From assembly GCA_009886045.1 (NCBI GenBank), contig VFJO01000181.1, positions 1 to 49,481 of the forward strand: DNA of 49,481 nucleotides, given 5' to 3'. The DNA comes from Verrucomicrobiota bacterium (GTDB taxonomy: Bacteria; Verrucomicrobiota; Verrucomicrobiia; Chthoniobacterales; Terrimicrobiaceae). This document shows, in pieces, positions 40,926 through 49,480 of the stretch. The translations under genes and the position numbers were made by a program. Each line of letters starts with the position of its first letter. Within the stretch, counting starts at the first letter, position 1. The notes under the pieces were generated by a model, which did not search any database, was not told the DNA's origin, and was given only the letters and a program-made list of their open reading frames with translations.

Positions 40926-41732
40926 TTAGACTCGGCGTTGCTTGGGCGGGCGGCAACCATTGTGGGGGATCGGGGTGACGTCGCGGATGACGGTGACATC
41001 GAGGCCGATGGCCTGCATGGCACGGACTGCTGATTCACGGCCTGATCCCGGGCCTTTGACGCGGACTTCTACTTCTTTGAGGCCATGTCCCATGGCTTGA
41101 CGGCAAGCGTCTTGAGCGGCCATCTGAGCAGCGTAGGCTGTGCTCTTACGGGAGCCTTTGAAACCGCACTTGCCGGCGCTCGACCATCCGATCATGGCTC
41201 CACGCATGTCAGTGATACTGATGATTGTGTTGTTGAAGCTGGCTTGAACGTGAGCGATACCTTGGATCACGCCTTTGCTGCCTTTGGCTTTGACGATCTT
41301 GATCGGCTCGATGGTGTCATCGAGCGAGATGCTAACGGGAGCTGGAGCGCCTGTGGATGCGGACTCTGAGCCGGCAGCTTTTTTGGCTTTCGGAGCGGCC
41401 TTAGGTTTTGGAACTTTCTTGGCTGGGGCTTCGGCTGCCGCGACGGGTGCTACGGGAGCAGTCTCGGCCGGAGTTTCTACTTGAGCTTCGGCTGCTACAG
41501 GAGCAGTTTCGGCCGGAGCTTCTACTTGAGCTTCGGCTGCTACAGGAGCAGTTTCGGCCGGAGCTTCTACTTGAGCTTCGGCTGCTACGGGAGCAGTCTC
41601 AGACGGAGCTTCTACTTGAGCTTCTACTTGAGCTTCTACTTGAGCTTCTACTTGAGCTTCGGCTGATGCGATGGGTGCTACGGGAGCAGTTTCGTCTGGA
41701 GCTTCGGCGGGTGTTGTGTTTTCTTCACTCAT
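40926..41732 (-). CDS. rpsK: 30S ribosomal protein S11 with long repetitive N-terminal extension
   Basis: Residues 147-268 are a normal S11, a platform protein near the decoding-site mRNA exit: [37 protein letters not shown] and the end [12 protein letters not shown] are conserved. The first 146 residues are extra. They start [20 protein letters not shown], then carry QVEA tetrapeptides and three to four copies of a 15-residue unit [16 protein letters not shown] Lys/Pro/Ala stretch ([17 protein letters not shown]) links to the S11 domain. Typical S11 is about 125-130 residues. The extension is in frame with no internal stop, and a short internal start is not obvious. Confidence 0.93.
   Translation of the reverse strand: MSEENTTPAEAPDETAPVAPIASAEAQVEAQVEAQVEAQVEAPSETAPVAAEAQVEAPAETAPVAAEAQVEAPAETAPVAAEAQVETPAETAPVAPVAAAEAPAKKVPKPKAAPKAKKAAGSESASTGAPAPVSISLDDTIEPIKIVKAKGSKGVIQGIAHVQASFNNTIISITDMRGAMIGWSSAGKCGFKGSRKSTAYAAQMAAQDACRQAMGHGLKEVEVRVKGPGSGRESAVRAMQAIGLDVTVIRDVTPIPHNGCRPPKQRRV
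41455..41700 (-). repeat. Tandem 45-base and 12-base repeats within rpsK
   Basis: A 45-base unit encoding [15 protein letters not shown]-type repeats occurs about four times, with CTTCTACTTGAG as a conserved word on plus. A block of 12-base repeats encoding QVEA lies at about 41610-41662. Copies are nearly identical at the DNA level, so recent slippage or expansion is likely. Confidence 0.9.
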
Positions 41733-41751
41733 ACTTCAATAAATTGCTGGA

Positions 41752-42147
41752 CTAGACTTTGCCGGCTTTGGCGTCTTTGTTGCGCTGTACACCCACTGTT
41801 TTGCGAGGTCCCTTACGGGTGCGGGCGTTTGTGGAGGTGCGCTGACCACGCACGGGAAGGCTGCGGCGGTGACGAATGCCCCTGTAGCAATTGATGGCTT
41901 GGAGGCGCTTGAGGTTTCCTTGAACCTCCCGACGCAGATCACCTTCGATCGCGATTTTGTTGGCATTGATCGCATGGATGATTGCATTCAATTGTTCAGG
42001 CGAGAGATCCTTGGCGCGGGCATTGGGATCAATGTTGGCTTGTTCAAGAACTTTCTTTGTATTGCTGGGCCCCATTCCATAAATGTAGGGAAGGGAGGCT
42101 TCGATGCGTTTGTCGCCGGGGATATCTACTCCGAGTAAGCGTGGCAT
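41752..42147 (-). CDS. rpsM: 30S ribosomal protein S13
   Basis: S13 sits in the head of the 30S subunit and bridges to the 50S. The 131 residues start [20 protein letters not shown], with the helix-two-turn-helix region [15 protein letters not shown]. The C-terminal basic tail contains [20 protein letters not shown], which reaches the P-site tRNA. It ends with TAG. rpsK starts 19 bases downstream and rpmJ ends 35 bases upstream. Confidence 0.97.
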   Translation of the reverse strand: MPRLLGVDIPGDKRIEASLPYIYGMGPSNTKKVLEQANIDPNARAKDLSPEQLNAIIHAINANKIAIEGDLRREVQGNLKRLQAINCYRGIRHRRSLPVRGQRTSTNARTRKGPRKTVGVQRNKDAKAGKV

Positions 42148-42182
42148 AGTATTAGTGGTTTTGGTTTCGGCTTCCGATGGGA

Positions 42183-42296
42183 TCAGCCCTGTTTTTGTTT
42201 ATGGCGCGGGTTTTTGCAAACGACGCGTATCACGTTTTGTCGGCGCACGATTTTGCACGCTTCACACAATCTTTTTACTGAGGCTCTAACTTTCAT
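42183..42296 (-). CDS. rpmJ: 50S ribosomal protein L36
   Basis: This short gene of 37 codons begins [20 protein letters not shown]. Cys11, Cys14, Cys27 and His32 form the zinc ribbon of the C+ type of L36. Its ATG overlaps the infA stop codon (ATGA), the standard infA-rpmJ-rpsM order. Length and motif leave little doubt. Confidence 0.95.
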   Translation of the reverse strand: MKVRASVKRLCEACKIVRRQNVIRVVCKNPRHKQKQG

Positions 42297-42547
42297 TTTC
42301 TTTTATTTGGTTGAAATGACGACGATTCGTTTTTGTGGCGGTAGGTGATGCGTCCCTTGGTTAGATCGTAGGGCGACATTTCCAGCATGACGCGATCTCC
42401 AGGAAGAATGCGAATGAAGTGCAGACGCATCTTGCCAGAGATGTGGGCGAGGACGCGATGGCCGTTCTCCAGTTCAATCCTGAACATGGTATTTGGCAAT
42501 AGCTCCACGACCTTACCCTCTACTTCGATAGCGTCTTTCTTGGCCAT
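42293..42547 (-). CDS. infA: Translation initiation factor IF-1
   Basis: IF-1 is an OB-fold protein that binds the A site during initiation. The 84 residues contain [39 protein letters not shown] and the end [16 protein letters not shown], all conserved, followed by a 12-residue tail. It is about 12 residues longer than E. coli IF-1. Its start overlaps the 3' end of map by 28 bases, and its stop overlaps rpmJ. Confidence 0.97.
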   Translation of the reverse strand: MAKKDAIEVEGKVVELLPNTMFRIELENGHRVLAHISGKMRLHFIRILPGDRVMLEMSPYDLTKGRITYRHKNESSSFQPNKRK

Positions 42548-43284
42548 GTCAATACTTCTGGAGCGTGGTCTGTAATTAAAACGGTATGCTCAAAATGAGC
42601 GGAGGGGAGGCCATCGGCAGTAACGGCAGTCCACTTGTCGGCGAGAACTTTGACCTCAGCTCGGCCCATGTTGATCATAGGCTCGATCGCGAGCGTCATG
42701 CCGGCTTTGAGTTTCGGGCCGCTTCCGCGTTTCCCAAAATTTGGCACTTGGGGGTCTTCATGAAGTTTGCGTCCAACGCCGTGGCCAACGAATTCCCTTA
42801 CGACACTGAATCCGTTTTTAACGGCCTCAGTTTCGACAAAATTTGAAATATCACCAACGCGGTGGCCAGGACGGGCAAGCTGCACGGCACCGTTGAGGAT
42901 TTCTTCCGTCACGGTCAGAAGACGCTCGACTTCGGGATCAATCAGGCCACAAGGAACCGAGGTGGCGTTGTCGCCGATCCACCCATCGCGAATGATGCCT
43001 ACGTCCATCTTGACGATGTCTCCATAGGCGATCGCCCGCGAGCTGCCGATGCCATGAACGACCTCCTCATTGAGACTAATGCAAATGTGACCGGGAAATT
43101 TTTTGTATCCGAGGAAAGCACTGCGTACGCCGGCAGCGGACATCAATTGGGAAGCGGCATGATCAATTTCGCCAGTGGTCACACCGGGTGCAATTCGCGA
43201 GGCGAGTTCACTGAGAATCTGCGCTGCTGTCTCGCCGGCTTGACGCATCTTCTCAATCTCGTGAGGGCGTTTGATGGTAATCAC
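42520..43284 (-). CDS. map: Methionine aminopeptidase, type I
   Basis: Map removes the initiator methionine. I start it at GTG 43284, which has a perfect AAAGGAGG eight bases upstream and gives [18 protein letters not shown], where family similarity begins; the frame is open 35 codons further. The product is 254 residues. Metal ligands are visible as Asp in [17 protein letters not shown], His in [14 protein letters not shown] and Glu in TLAIEPMIN and AHFEHTVLI. It follows secY after a 146-base gap; adk, often between the two, is absent. Confidence 0.95.
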   Translation of the reverse strand: MITIKRPHEIEKMRQAGETAAQILSELASRIAPGVTTGEIDHAASQLMSAAGVRSAFLGYKKFPGHICISLNEEVVHGIGSSRAIAYGDIVKMDVGIIRDGWIGDNATSVPCGLIDPEVERLLTVTEEILNGAVQLARPGHRVGDISNFVETEAVKNGFSVVREFVGHGVGRKLHEDPQVPNFGKRGSGPKLKAGMTLAIEPMINMGRAEVKVLADKWTAVTADGLPSAHFEHTVLITDHAPEVLTWPRKTLSK

Positions 43285-43430
43285 GCGGCCTCCTTTACGC
43301 TGCTGGTGGGTCGCCAATCGCAAACATGAAGAGGCTGCAAAAATGCAAGAAGGCGGATCTTGGTGTCCTGACCGAAAAATGGTGGACAAAACGAAGCAGC
43401 GCGGGTTTTCAAGACTACAGAGGGCACACG

Positions 43431-44939
43431 CTACAGATGCGTGGCGAAATAGATCGTCACACCGGCGATGACGAGGATTGCAATGGCGGCATAGATCCAG
43501 ACGATGGTCTGGTCGTTGAGAGAATGGCTGGTCGAGAGGCGACTGCGGGACTCTTGAGCGCTGCGAATACGACCCTTCCGGAGGAATCCGTCGTAGTGGC
43601 GCTGCAAGAGATGCGTCTCAACTTGGCGCATGGTATCTAAGACGACGCCGACAATGATCAGCAGGCCTGTGCCGCCAAAAAATTGGGACGTCATGTAGGG
43701 GACTTTGAGGCTTTGGCTGAGAAGTTGGGGAAGCACGGCAACACCTGTGAGGAAGATGGCACCAGCAAAGGTAAGCCTAGTCATTGTGTAATCAAGGAAA
43801 TCCGCGGTTGGTTTTCCCGGACGAACCCCGGGGATGAAGCCGCCATACTTTTTAAGATCGTCGGCAATCTGCACAGGCTGGAACTGCGTCGCTACCCAGA
43901 AGTAACTGAAGAAAAAGATCATCACTGCATAGAACAAGTAGTGCAGCCAACCGTAGGTGAGCAGGTTTGAAAGGTCCTGAGCCCAACCAACACCAGGGAA
44001 AGCCATGTTGAGAATGGTGGAAGGGAAAAGAAGAATGGCTTGGGCAAAAATGATCGGCATCACGCCTGCGTAGTTGATCTTCAAAGGCATGTACTGCGTC
44101 TGCCCGCCATACACTTTGCGCCCGACAACACGCTTAGCATATTGGACGCTGATTTTTCGCTGAGCTTGTGTGACTGCGATAACGGCGGCAATAACAAAGA
44201 ATAAAAATCCGATCATGAGTACTAACACTACTGGACTCACGGTGGACTGAGTGGCTTCTGCGCTAGGAACGAACGTCCTCCAAGCTTGGATCAAACCTGC
44301 TGGCAACTGAGCTAAGATGCCAACCGTAATGATGATCGACATCCCATTGCCAATACCTTTTTCGGTGAGCTGGTCACCCAGCCACATGAGCAGAAGGGTT
44401 CCCGCTGTCATGGTTATGATCGTAATGAACTGGAATCCAAACCCAGGAGTTGTCACTAAGGGCAAGCCGAGCTTATTGATCGTATCCATGATTCCTGGTA
44501 GGAATGGATTAGCCTGAGGATTTTCAAAGGAGCGGGCCAAGAGGTAGGCTTGAAAGATGCAGAGACCGATCGTCGCATATCGGGTATATTGCATAATCTT
44601 TTGACGTCCACCGTCTTCTCGGGAAAGTTTACCCAGTTGCGGGATCACTGCCGTAAGAAGTTGGAGCATGATGGATGCACTAATAAATGGCATCACTCCC
44701 AAGGAGAAGATGGCACAATTGGATAGGGCTCCGCCGCTGAAGAGGTTGAAAAGCGCTGCGACACCGCCACTTGAGGCAGCATCAGCACTATCAAGAAACC
44801 ACTGGCGAAGAACTTGAGCGTTCACGCCAGGGGTTGTGATTGAGGATCCTGCACGAATGACAATGATAGCCGCAAGGGTGAATAAAACCCTAACGCGAAG
44901 CTCAGGAATCTTGAAGATGTTTGCGAAGGCGCTGATCAT
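43431..44939 (-). CDS. secY: Preprotein translocase subunit SecY
   Basis: SecY is the channel subunit of the Sec translocon. The 502 residues contain ten core helices with conserved phrases such as GVMPFISASIMLQLL, EKGIGNGMSIIITVGI, PLKINYAGVMPIIFAQA and IPGVRPGKPT. Core homology ends at RHYDGFLRKGRI. About 40 residues follow, including a further hydrophobic helix (QTIVWIYAAIAILVIAGVTI), so the C-terminus is predicted on the periplasmic side rather than in the cytoplasm as in E. coli. It ends with TAG and follows rplO by 20 bases. Confidence 0.96.
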   Translation of the reverse strand: MISAFANIFKIPELRVRVLFTLAAIIVIRAGSSITTPGVNAQVLRQWFLDSADAASSGGVAALFNLFSGGALSNCAIFSLGVMPFISASIMLQLLTAVIPQLGKLSREDGGRQKIMQYTRYATIGLCIFQAYLLARSFENPQANPFLPGIMDTINKLGLPLVTTPGFGFQFITIITMTAGTLLLMWLGDQLTEKGIGNGMSIIITVGILAQLPAGLIQAWRTFVPSAEATQSTVSPVVLVLMIGFLFFVIAAVIAVTQAQRKISVQYAKRVVGRKVYGGQTQYMPLKINYAGVMPIIFAQAILLFPSTILNMAFPGVGWAQDLSNLLTYGWLHYLFYAVMIFFFSYFWVATQFQPVQIADDLKKYGGFIPGVRPGKPTADFLDYTMTRLTFAGAIFLTGVAVLPQLLSQSLKVPYMTSQFFGGTGLLIIVGVVLDTMRQVETHLLQRHYDGFLRKGRIRSAQESRSRLSTSHSLNDQTIVWIYAAIAILVIAGVTIYFATHL

Positions 44940-44959
44940 TGTAAGCTGGCGGAGGGGGC

Positions 44960-45424
44960 TTAAGCCCCGGTTTCCACCTTCGGAAGAATCACTTTTCCTC
45001 CGGCTTTTTCAATTTTTTCACGAGCTATAGCACTAACTTCGTCCACTTCTACGGTTAGAGCCTTTGTGATTTCGCCGCGTCCGAGGATTTTGACCCCATC
45101 GAAGCGACCATTAACGAGGCCAAGTTTACGAAGGGCTTCTTCGGTAATGGTGTCCCCAGCATTGAAATATTTTTCAAGAGTGTCGAGGTTCACGACGCCG
45201 TAGAAAGTCTTAAAAGCTTTGTTGTTAAATCCACGCTTTGGCAATCGGCGGTAGATAGGCATCTGTCCACCTTCGAAGCCGAGGCGGATCGACCCACCCG
45301 AACGTGCTTTTTGTCCCTTGTGACCTTTACCGGAGGTCTTGCCCTTGCCCGAGCTTTCACCGATACCGAGGCGCTTGCGGCGGTGCTTGGCACCGGGGTT
45401 GGGTTTAAGTGTATGCAATCTCAT
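44960..45424 (-). CDS. rplO: 50S ribosomal protein L15
   Basis: L15 is a late-assembly protein linking 23S rRNA domains. The 154 residues start MRLHTLKPNPGAKHRRKRLG. The Gly/Lys-rich N-terminal arm continues through GKGKTSGKGHKGQKARSGG, and a globular C-terminal domain with VEVDEVSAIAREKIEKAGG completes it. It follows rpsE after five bases. rpmD (L30), which normally lies between S5 and L15, is missing. Confidence 0.97.
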   Translation of the reverse strand: MRLHTLKPNPGAKHRRKRLGIGESSGKGKTSGKGHKGQKARSGGSIRLGFEGGQMPIYRRLPKRGFNNKAFKTFYGVVNLDTLEKYFNAGDTITEEALRKLGLVNGRFDGVKILGRGEITKALTVEVDEVSAIAREKIEKAGGKVILPKVETGA

Positions 45425-45429
45425 GGTAA

Positions 45430-45999
45430 TTAGGCGGAAGCAGGTGTAATAGGAAGAGCAGGAAGAGCGTCGACTTTTGGACGGATCGTTTTACCGCGAA
45501 GGCGGAAAACTTCCTCTTTCTGGCGGAGTTGAGTGAGTGCAGCAATCGTGGCATGAACCACGTTGGCATGGTTGCTGGAGCCAAGGGACTTGGCAAGAAC
45601 GTCGCGAATTCCAACAGCTTCGATGACGGCGCGAACGCCACCACCTGCAATGACGCCAGTTCCAGGCGAGGCAGGGCGCAGGAGAACTCGGCCACCACCA
45701 GATTCACCAATCACCATGTGAGGGATTGTATTGTCCTTCACTGAGATTTTCACCATGCGTTTTTTAGAGGCATCGGTGGCTTTTCTGATTGCTTCGCTCA
45801 CTTCATTGGCCTTGCCGAAGCCCACGCCAACTTTTCCTTTCTGATCGCCACAGACGATCAGGGCGCTGAAGCTGAAACGTCGACCGCCTTTGACTACTTT
45901 GGCGCATCGGTTAATGAAGACAACTTTTTCGGTGAACTCCTTGGGTTCCCTGGGCGTGTCGTTGCGGGATTGTTTTCTATCTCTGGATTTCGGAGGCAT
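45430..45999 (-). CDS. rpsE: 30S ribosomal protein S5
   Basis: S5 helps maintain translational accuracy and helicase activity at the mRNA entry. The 189 residues have a charged N-terminal extension ([18 protein letters not shown]), the double-stranded RNA-binding-like domain [20 protein letters not shown] and [17 protein letters not shown], and the C-terminal domain with [20 protein letters not shown]. The last 20 residues extend past the usual end. It lies between rplR and rplO. Confidence 0.97.
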   Translation of the reverse strand: MPPKSRDRKQSRNDTPREPKEFTEKVVFINRCAKVVKGGRRFSFSALIVCGDQKGKVGVGFGKANEVSEAIRKATDASKKRMVKISVKDNTIPHMVIGESGGGRVLLRPASPGTGVIAGGGVRAVIEAVGIRDVLAKSLGSSNHANVVHATIAALTQLRQKEEVFRLRGKTIRPKVDALPALPITPASA

Positions 46000-46010
46000 G
46001 GTAAGTCGTG

Positions 46011-46367
46011 TTAGAATTCAAAGCCACCCTCACGGGCAGCATCGGCAAGGGCTTTAACCTTGCCATGATATTTAAAACCACCACGATCAAAAACGACCTT
46101 GGTGATTTTGTGAGCGGCAGCGCGTTCAGCGATAAGTTTTCCTACTTCAAAAGCTGTGGCCACGTTGGCTCTTGACCCGGGTTTAGCGCGGAGTTCTTCT
46201 TCTGTCGTATTAACAGAAACAAGGGTCTTGCCGATGGTGTCGTCAATAACTTGAGCAGTGATATGGCGCCCGGAAAAATGAACAGCCAAGCGAGGACGAG
46301 CGGAAGTGCCGCTGAGCTTTTTACGCAGGCGTGTGTGTCGGAGTTTTCTTTTATCAGTGACGGACAT
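46011..46367 (-). CDS. rplR: 50S ribosomal protein L18
   Basis: L18 binds 5S rRNA. The 118 residues have a basic N-terminus ([20 protein letters not shown]), the strand [18 protein letters not shown] and the C-terminal [23 protein letters not shown], all diagnostic. It starts 3 bases after the rplF stop and ends 11 bases before rpsE. Confidence 0.97.
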   Translation of the reverse strand: MSVTDKRKLRHTRLRKKLSGTSARPRLAVHFSGRHITAQVIDDTIGKTLVSVNTTEEELRAKPGSRANVATAFEVGKLIAERAAAHKITKVVFDRGGFKYHGKVKALADAAREGGFEF

Positions 46368-46370
46368 GGT

Positions 46371-46910
46371 TTATTGGACGGTTTTGCCTTCTTTGCGGCG
46401 GATTTGTTCACCAACGAAGCGGACGCCCTTGCCTTTGTAGGGCTCAGGAGGGTAGTAAGCACGGATATCTGCCGCGCACTGACCAACAACCTGCTTATCA
46501 ATGCCTTCTATGGAAATTTTGGTATTCTCGGTGACGGTAATTTTTACACTCGAAGGGATATCAAACAAGATCGGGTGGGATTTTCCCAAGCTGAGATTGA
46601 GCTTTTGGCCTTGGACGGCGGCTTTGAATCCCACTCCATGAATCTCCATATCGCGTTTGAAGCCATCTGTGACTCCCGTGATCATGTTGGAGAGAAGGGA
46701 GCGCGACAGACCATGCAGGGCGCGCTGCTCACGATTGTCACCAGCACGGTCGACAGAAAGCTGGCTCCCATCGACTTTTGCCGTGATTTTATTTGGGAGG
46801 TTCCACTCAAGTTTTCCTTTTGGACCCTCGATATTGACTGCTCCGTTGGGAGCCACGGTTACTTTTACCTTTGGCGGAACCGTAATAGCCTTTTTGCCGA
46901 TGCGTGACAT
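46371..46910 (-). CDS. rplF: 50S ribosomal protein L6
   Basis: L6 lies near the factor-binding site, beside the sarcin-ricin loop. The 179 residues have two repeated domains: MSRIGKKAITVPPKVKV and GPKGKLEWNLPN in the first, and the C-terminal signature ADIRAYYPPEPYKGKGVRF in the second. The length is normal. It follows rpsH by two bases. Confidence 0.97.
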   Translation of the reverse strand: MSRIGKKAITVPPKVKVTVAPNGAVNIEGPKGKLEWNLPNKITAKVDGSQLSVDRAGDNREQRALHGLSRSLLSNMITGVTDGFKRDMEIHGVGFKAAVQGQKLNLSLGKSHPILFDIPSSVKITVTENTKISIEGIDKQVVGQCAADIRAYYPPEPYKGKGVRFVGEQIRRKEGKTVQ

Positions 46911-46912
46911 GA

Positions 46913-47302
46913 TTACCAGATGTAGGCGAGCAATTCGCCACCGACTTTTTGTTTGCGCGCCTCGTGACCGGTCAGGATGCCGCGGGAGGTAGAGAGGACC
47001 GCGATGCCCATGCCGCCGAGAACGCGAGGAATTTCCTCTGCTCCCACATAGCGACGCAGGCCGGGACGGCTCACGCGTTTCAGGCCGGTGATGGCGCTGG
47101 TTTTGTTAACGAATTTGGTTTGGATTTTTATATTTTGATGGCCTTCAATCGTCACTAATTCGGTCTCATTGATATATCCTTCCTTTTTGAGAATGAGGGC
47201 AATATCGCTCTTGAGCTTGGAATATGGAAGTGTGAGAGAATTTTGGCCTGCCGAAGCAGAGTTGCGAAGGCGGGTGAGCATATCGGCAATGGGATCGGTC
47301 AT
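46913..47302 (-). CDS. rpsH: 30S ribosomal protein S8
   Basis: S8 is a primary 16S rRNA binder and in many bacteria the translational repressor of this operon. The 129 residues start MTDPIADMLTRLRNSASAGQ and end with GIAVLSTSRGILTGHEARKQ and GGELLAYIW, the RNA-binding face. It follows rplE after nine bases. rpsN (S14), usually between L5 and S8, is not here. Confidence 0.97.
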   Translation of the reverse strand: MTDPIADMLTRLRNSASAGQNSLTLPYSKLKSDIALILKKEGYINETELVTIEGHQNIKIQTKFVNKTSAITGLKRVSRPGLRRYVGAEEIPRVLGGMGIAVLSTSRGILTGHEARKQKVGGELLAYIW

Positions 47303-47311
47303 ATCGTGGTA

Positions 47312-47908
47312 TTAGGCGGCTGGCAGAGTTACGGATTTGTTATCGGCTTGCTTCTTAGCTTTGTCGGTGAAGGGCATGCCTAGTTCCGTGAGGAGAGACT
47401 TGGCTTCAGCATTTGTGGACGCCGTTGTAACAATCGTTACATCAAATCCTACGTTTTTCTTGATCCTATCGAGTTCAATTTCTGGAAAAATCGATTGGTC
47501 AGCAACACCGAGTGTGTAATTTCCGTGCCCGTCAAAAGACCGGGGAGAGATCCCTCGGAAATCGCGGATACGGGGTAGGGCCGTTTTGATGAAACGCTCG
47601 AGGAACTCATACATGATCTTGCCGCGTAGAGTTACTTTGGCTCCGATCGCTTGGTTCTCGCGAAGTTTAAAATTTGAGATCGCTTTTTTAGCCATCGTCG
47701 TCACTGGACGCTGGCCAGTGATAGTTGTTAGCTCGGTTCGGGCTATTTCGAGTGATTCCTTGACATCGGGCGCGGACCCGATGCAGGTATTGATAACGAC
47801 TTTCGTAATCTTGGGAATCTGATGAATGTTGGCATATCCGTGTTTCTCGCGCAGGGCGGGAATAACGCGAGTTTTGTAGTCGGTAAGGAGTTCAGGTTCT
47901 TGAGTCAT
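47312..47908 (-). CDS. rplE: 50S ribosomal protein L5
   Basis: L5 contacts 5S rRNA and the P-site tRNA. The 198 residues contain KITKVVINTCIGSAPDVKES, TTITGQRPVTTMAKKAISNF and FRGISPRSFDGHGNYTLGV. The C-terminal 15-20 residues (DKAKKQADNKSVTLPAA) extend beyond the usual 180-residue end. It follows rplX by 13 bases. Confidence 0.97.
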   Translation of the reverse strand: MTQEPELLTDYKTRVIPALREKHGYANIHQIPKITKVVINTCIGSAPDVKESLEIARTELTTITGQRPVTTMAKKAISNFKLRENQAIGAKVTLRGKIMYEFLERFIKTALPRIRDFRGISPRSFDGHGNYTLGVADQSIFPEIELDRIKKNVGFDVTIVTTASTNAEAKSLLTELGMPFTDKAKKQADNKSVTLPAA

Positions 47909-47921
47909 GGCAGTATACTAC

Positions 47922-48191
47922 TTACGCGGCATTTTTGGACTTTTTATCACGAGTCACTGTTTCGAGCAGTTTCACGTTGGAGATGTGGATGGGACCCTCG
48001 CGTTCGAGAATTGCACCATTCGGATGATCTTGCGACTTGCGCTGGTGTTTCTTAATCATTCGAACGCCTTCGACGATGACCTGCTCTTTGGCAGCTTTAA
48101 CTTCGAGGACTTTTCCGCTGGCGCCTTTGTGGTTTCCAGAAATGACTTGGACAGTGTCGCCACGGCGAACATGAAATTTAGGTTGGCTCAT
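47922..48191 (-). CDS. rplX: 50S ribosomal protein L24
   Basis: L24 is an assembly initiator of the 50S subunit with an N-terminal KOW motif. The 89 residues include VRRGDTVQVISGNHKGASGK (KOW) and MIKKHQRKSQDHPNGAILER. Its ATG overlaps the rplN stop by one base (TAATG). It is slightly shorter than the usual 100-105 residues because of a clipped C-terminus. Confidence 0.97.
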   Translation of the reverse strand: MSQPKFHVRRGDTVQVISGNHKGASGKVLEVKAAKEQVIVEGVRMIKKHQRKSQDHPNGAILEREGPIHISNVKLLETVTRDKKSKNAA

Positions 48192-48556
48192 TATAGGACC
48201 TCCGGGGCAAGGGAGATAATTTTCATAAAGTTTTTCTCGCGAAGTTCACGAGCAACAGGGCCAAAGATGCGAGTTCCGCGCGGATTCATATCTTTGTCAA
48301 TGATTACAATAGCGTTACTATCGAATCGAAGCGCAGAACCATCCTCACGCATTACTGGCTTTTTGGTGCGGACGATAACGGCGCGAACCACGTCTCCCTT
48401 TTTGACTGTTCCGCCGGCGGAGGCTTCCTTGACGTTAGCGGTAATGATATCGCCGATGCGGGCAACTTTAGTGGCCTTACCGATGACACCGATCATGGTG
48501 GCCATACGGGCACCGGTATTGTCAGCGACATCGAGGCGTGAGCGGATTTGAATCAT
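48191..48556 (-). CDS. rplN: 50S ribosomal protein L14
   Basis: L14 sits at the subunit interface and binds 23S rRNA and the silencing factor RsfS. The 121 residues start [20 protein letters not shown] and contain [20 protein letters not shown] and [20 protein letters not shown]. It lies six bases after rpsQ and is coupled to rplX. Confidence 0.97.
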   Translation of the reverse strand: MIQIRSRLDVADNTGARMATMIGVIGKATKVARIGDIITANVKEASAGGTVKKGDVVRAVIVRTKKPVMREDGSALRFDSNAIVIIDKDMNPRGTRIFGPVARELREKNFMKIISLAPEVL

Positions 48557-48562
48557 GGGAAA

Positions 48563-48847
48563 TTAGTGTTTGAGAACTTCAACGAGACGCCAGCGCTTGG
48601 TACGACTGAGCGGGCGGGTTTCCATGATGCTGACGCGATCCCCGATTTGGGCTTCATTTTTTTCGTCGTGAGCGTGGAATTTGGTGATGTGCTTGGTAAT
48701 TTTGCCAAACTTGGGATGGGGAACGCGGGTGATTGTGCGAACAACGATGGTCTTATCCATCTTGTTCGAAACAACTTCACCAACACGAACTTTACGGAGT
48801 CCGCGGGACTCGGTTGGTGTGGTTGCGGGAGTGAGTGTATCTTCCAT
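48563..48847 (-). CDS. rpsQ: 30S ribosomal protein S17
   Basis: S17 is an OB-fold primary binder of 16S rRNA. The 94 residues carry about 17 extra N-terminal residues rich in Thr and Pro ([16 protein letters not shown]). The core [19 protein letters not shown] and [20 protein letters not shown] follows, with the conserved end [15 protein letters not shown]. It follows rpmC by three bases. Confidence 0.96.
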   Translation of the reverse strand: MEDTLTPATTPTESRGLRKVRVGEVVSNKMDKTIVVRTITRVPHPKFGKITKHITKFHAHDEKNEAQIGDRVSIMETRPLSRTKRWRLVEVLKH

Positions 48848-48850
48848 TGA

Positions 48851-49054
48851 CTACTTAACGGCTGCTTCCCGGGCCTTGCGGCTGAGAACGGTTTCGATGC
48901 GAGCGACGTTGCGACGCGCGACTTTGATCAGGTGAGGTCTCTCTAACTGAGAATTTTGTTGTTGAATCCTCAGGTTGAAGGCCTCCTCTTTGATTTCCCG
49001 TTTCCGGGTAAGAAGTTCTTTAGGTGTGAGTTCCTGGATTTCCTTGATTTTCAT
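48851..49054 (-). CDS. rpmC: 50S ribosomal protein L29
   Basis: L29 is a small helical protein next to the polypeptide exit tunnel. The 67 residues form a two-helix hairpin: MKIKEIQELTPKELLTRKRE, then EAFNLRIQQQNSQLERPHLI and KVARRNVARIETVLSRK, the family signature. It follows rplP by six bases. Confidence 0.96.
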   Translation of the reverse strand: MKIKEIQELTPKELLTRKREIKEEAFNLRIQQQNSQLERPHLIKVARRNVARIETVLSRKAREAAVK

Positions 49055-49060
49055 TGGGAA

Positions 49061-49480
49061 TTAGACCGCGTGATGACGCGTGAGGAAGCGTGTGCGCAGT
49101 GGAAGCTTATTGGCGGCCAATCTCAGGGATTCGCGGGCAACGGTTTCAGAAATACCATCCAATTCGAAAAGGATATTGCCAGGGCGGACGACGGCAACCC
49201 AATACTCTGGTTGCCCTTTACCTTTACCCATTCGAGTCTCAGGTGGGCGAGCGGTAACGGACTTGTCTGGGAAAATTCGAATCCAGAGCTTGCCTTTGCG
49301 CTTCATGTTACGGGTCAGGGCAACACGTGCAGCCTCGATCTGTGTATTTGTTATCCAGCCGCGCTCCAAAGTTTGGAGACCGAACTCACCGAAATCAATA
49401 GTTGTATTTCGTGAGGCGAGACCCTTGCAGCTTCCCCGCTGTGTCTTGCGATATTTCACGCGTTTTGGCATCAATGGCAT
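49061..49480 (-). CDS. rplP: 50S ribosomal protein L16
   Basis: L16 helps position A-site tRNA at the peptidyl-transferase centre. The gene is complete and begins one base from the window edge: [20 protein letters not shown], then [20 protein letters not shown] and [20 protein letters not shown]. The length (139) is normal. The second Met (49471) is an alternative start. Upstream genes such as rpsC lie outside the window. Confidence 0.96.
   Translation of the reverse strand: MPLMPKRVKYRKTQRGSCKGLASRNTTIDFGEFGLQTLERGWITNTQIEAARVALTRNMKRKGKLWIRIFPDKSVTARPPETRMGKGKGQPEYWVAVVRPGNILFELDGISETVARESLRLAANKLPLRTRFLTRHHAV

Noticed and set aside
41455-41700. CRISPR array
   Set aside because: The tandem repeats have no unique spacers and encode an in-frame amino-acid repeat of S11.
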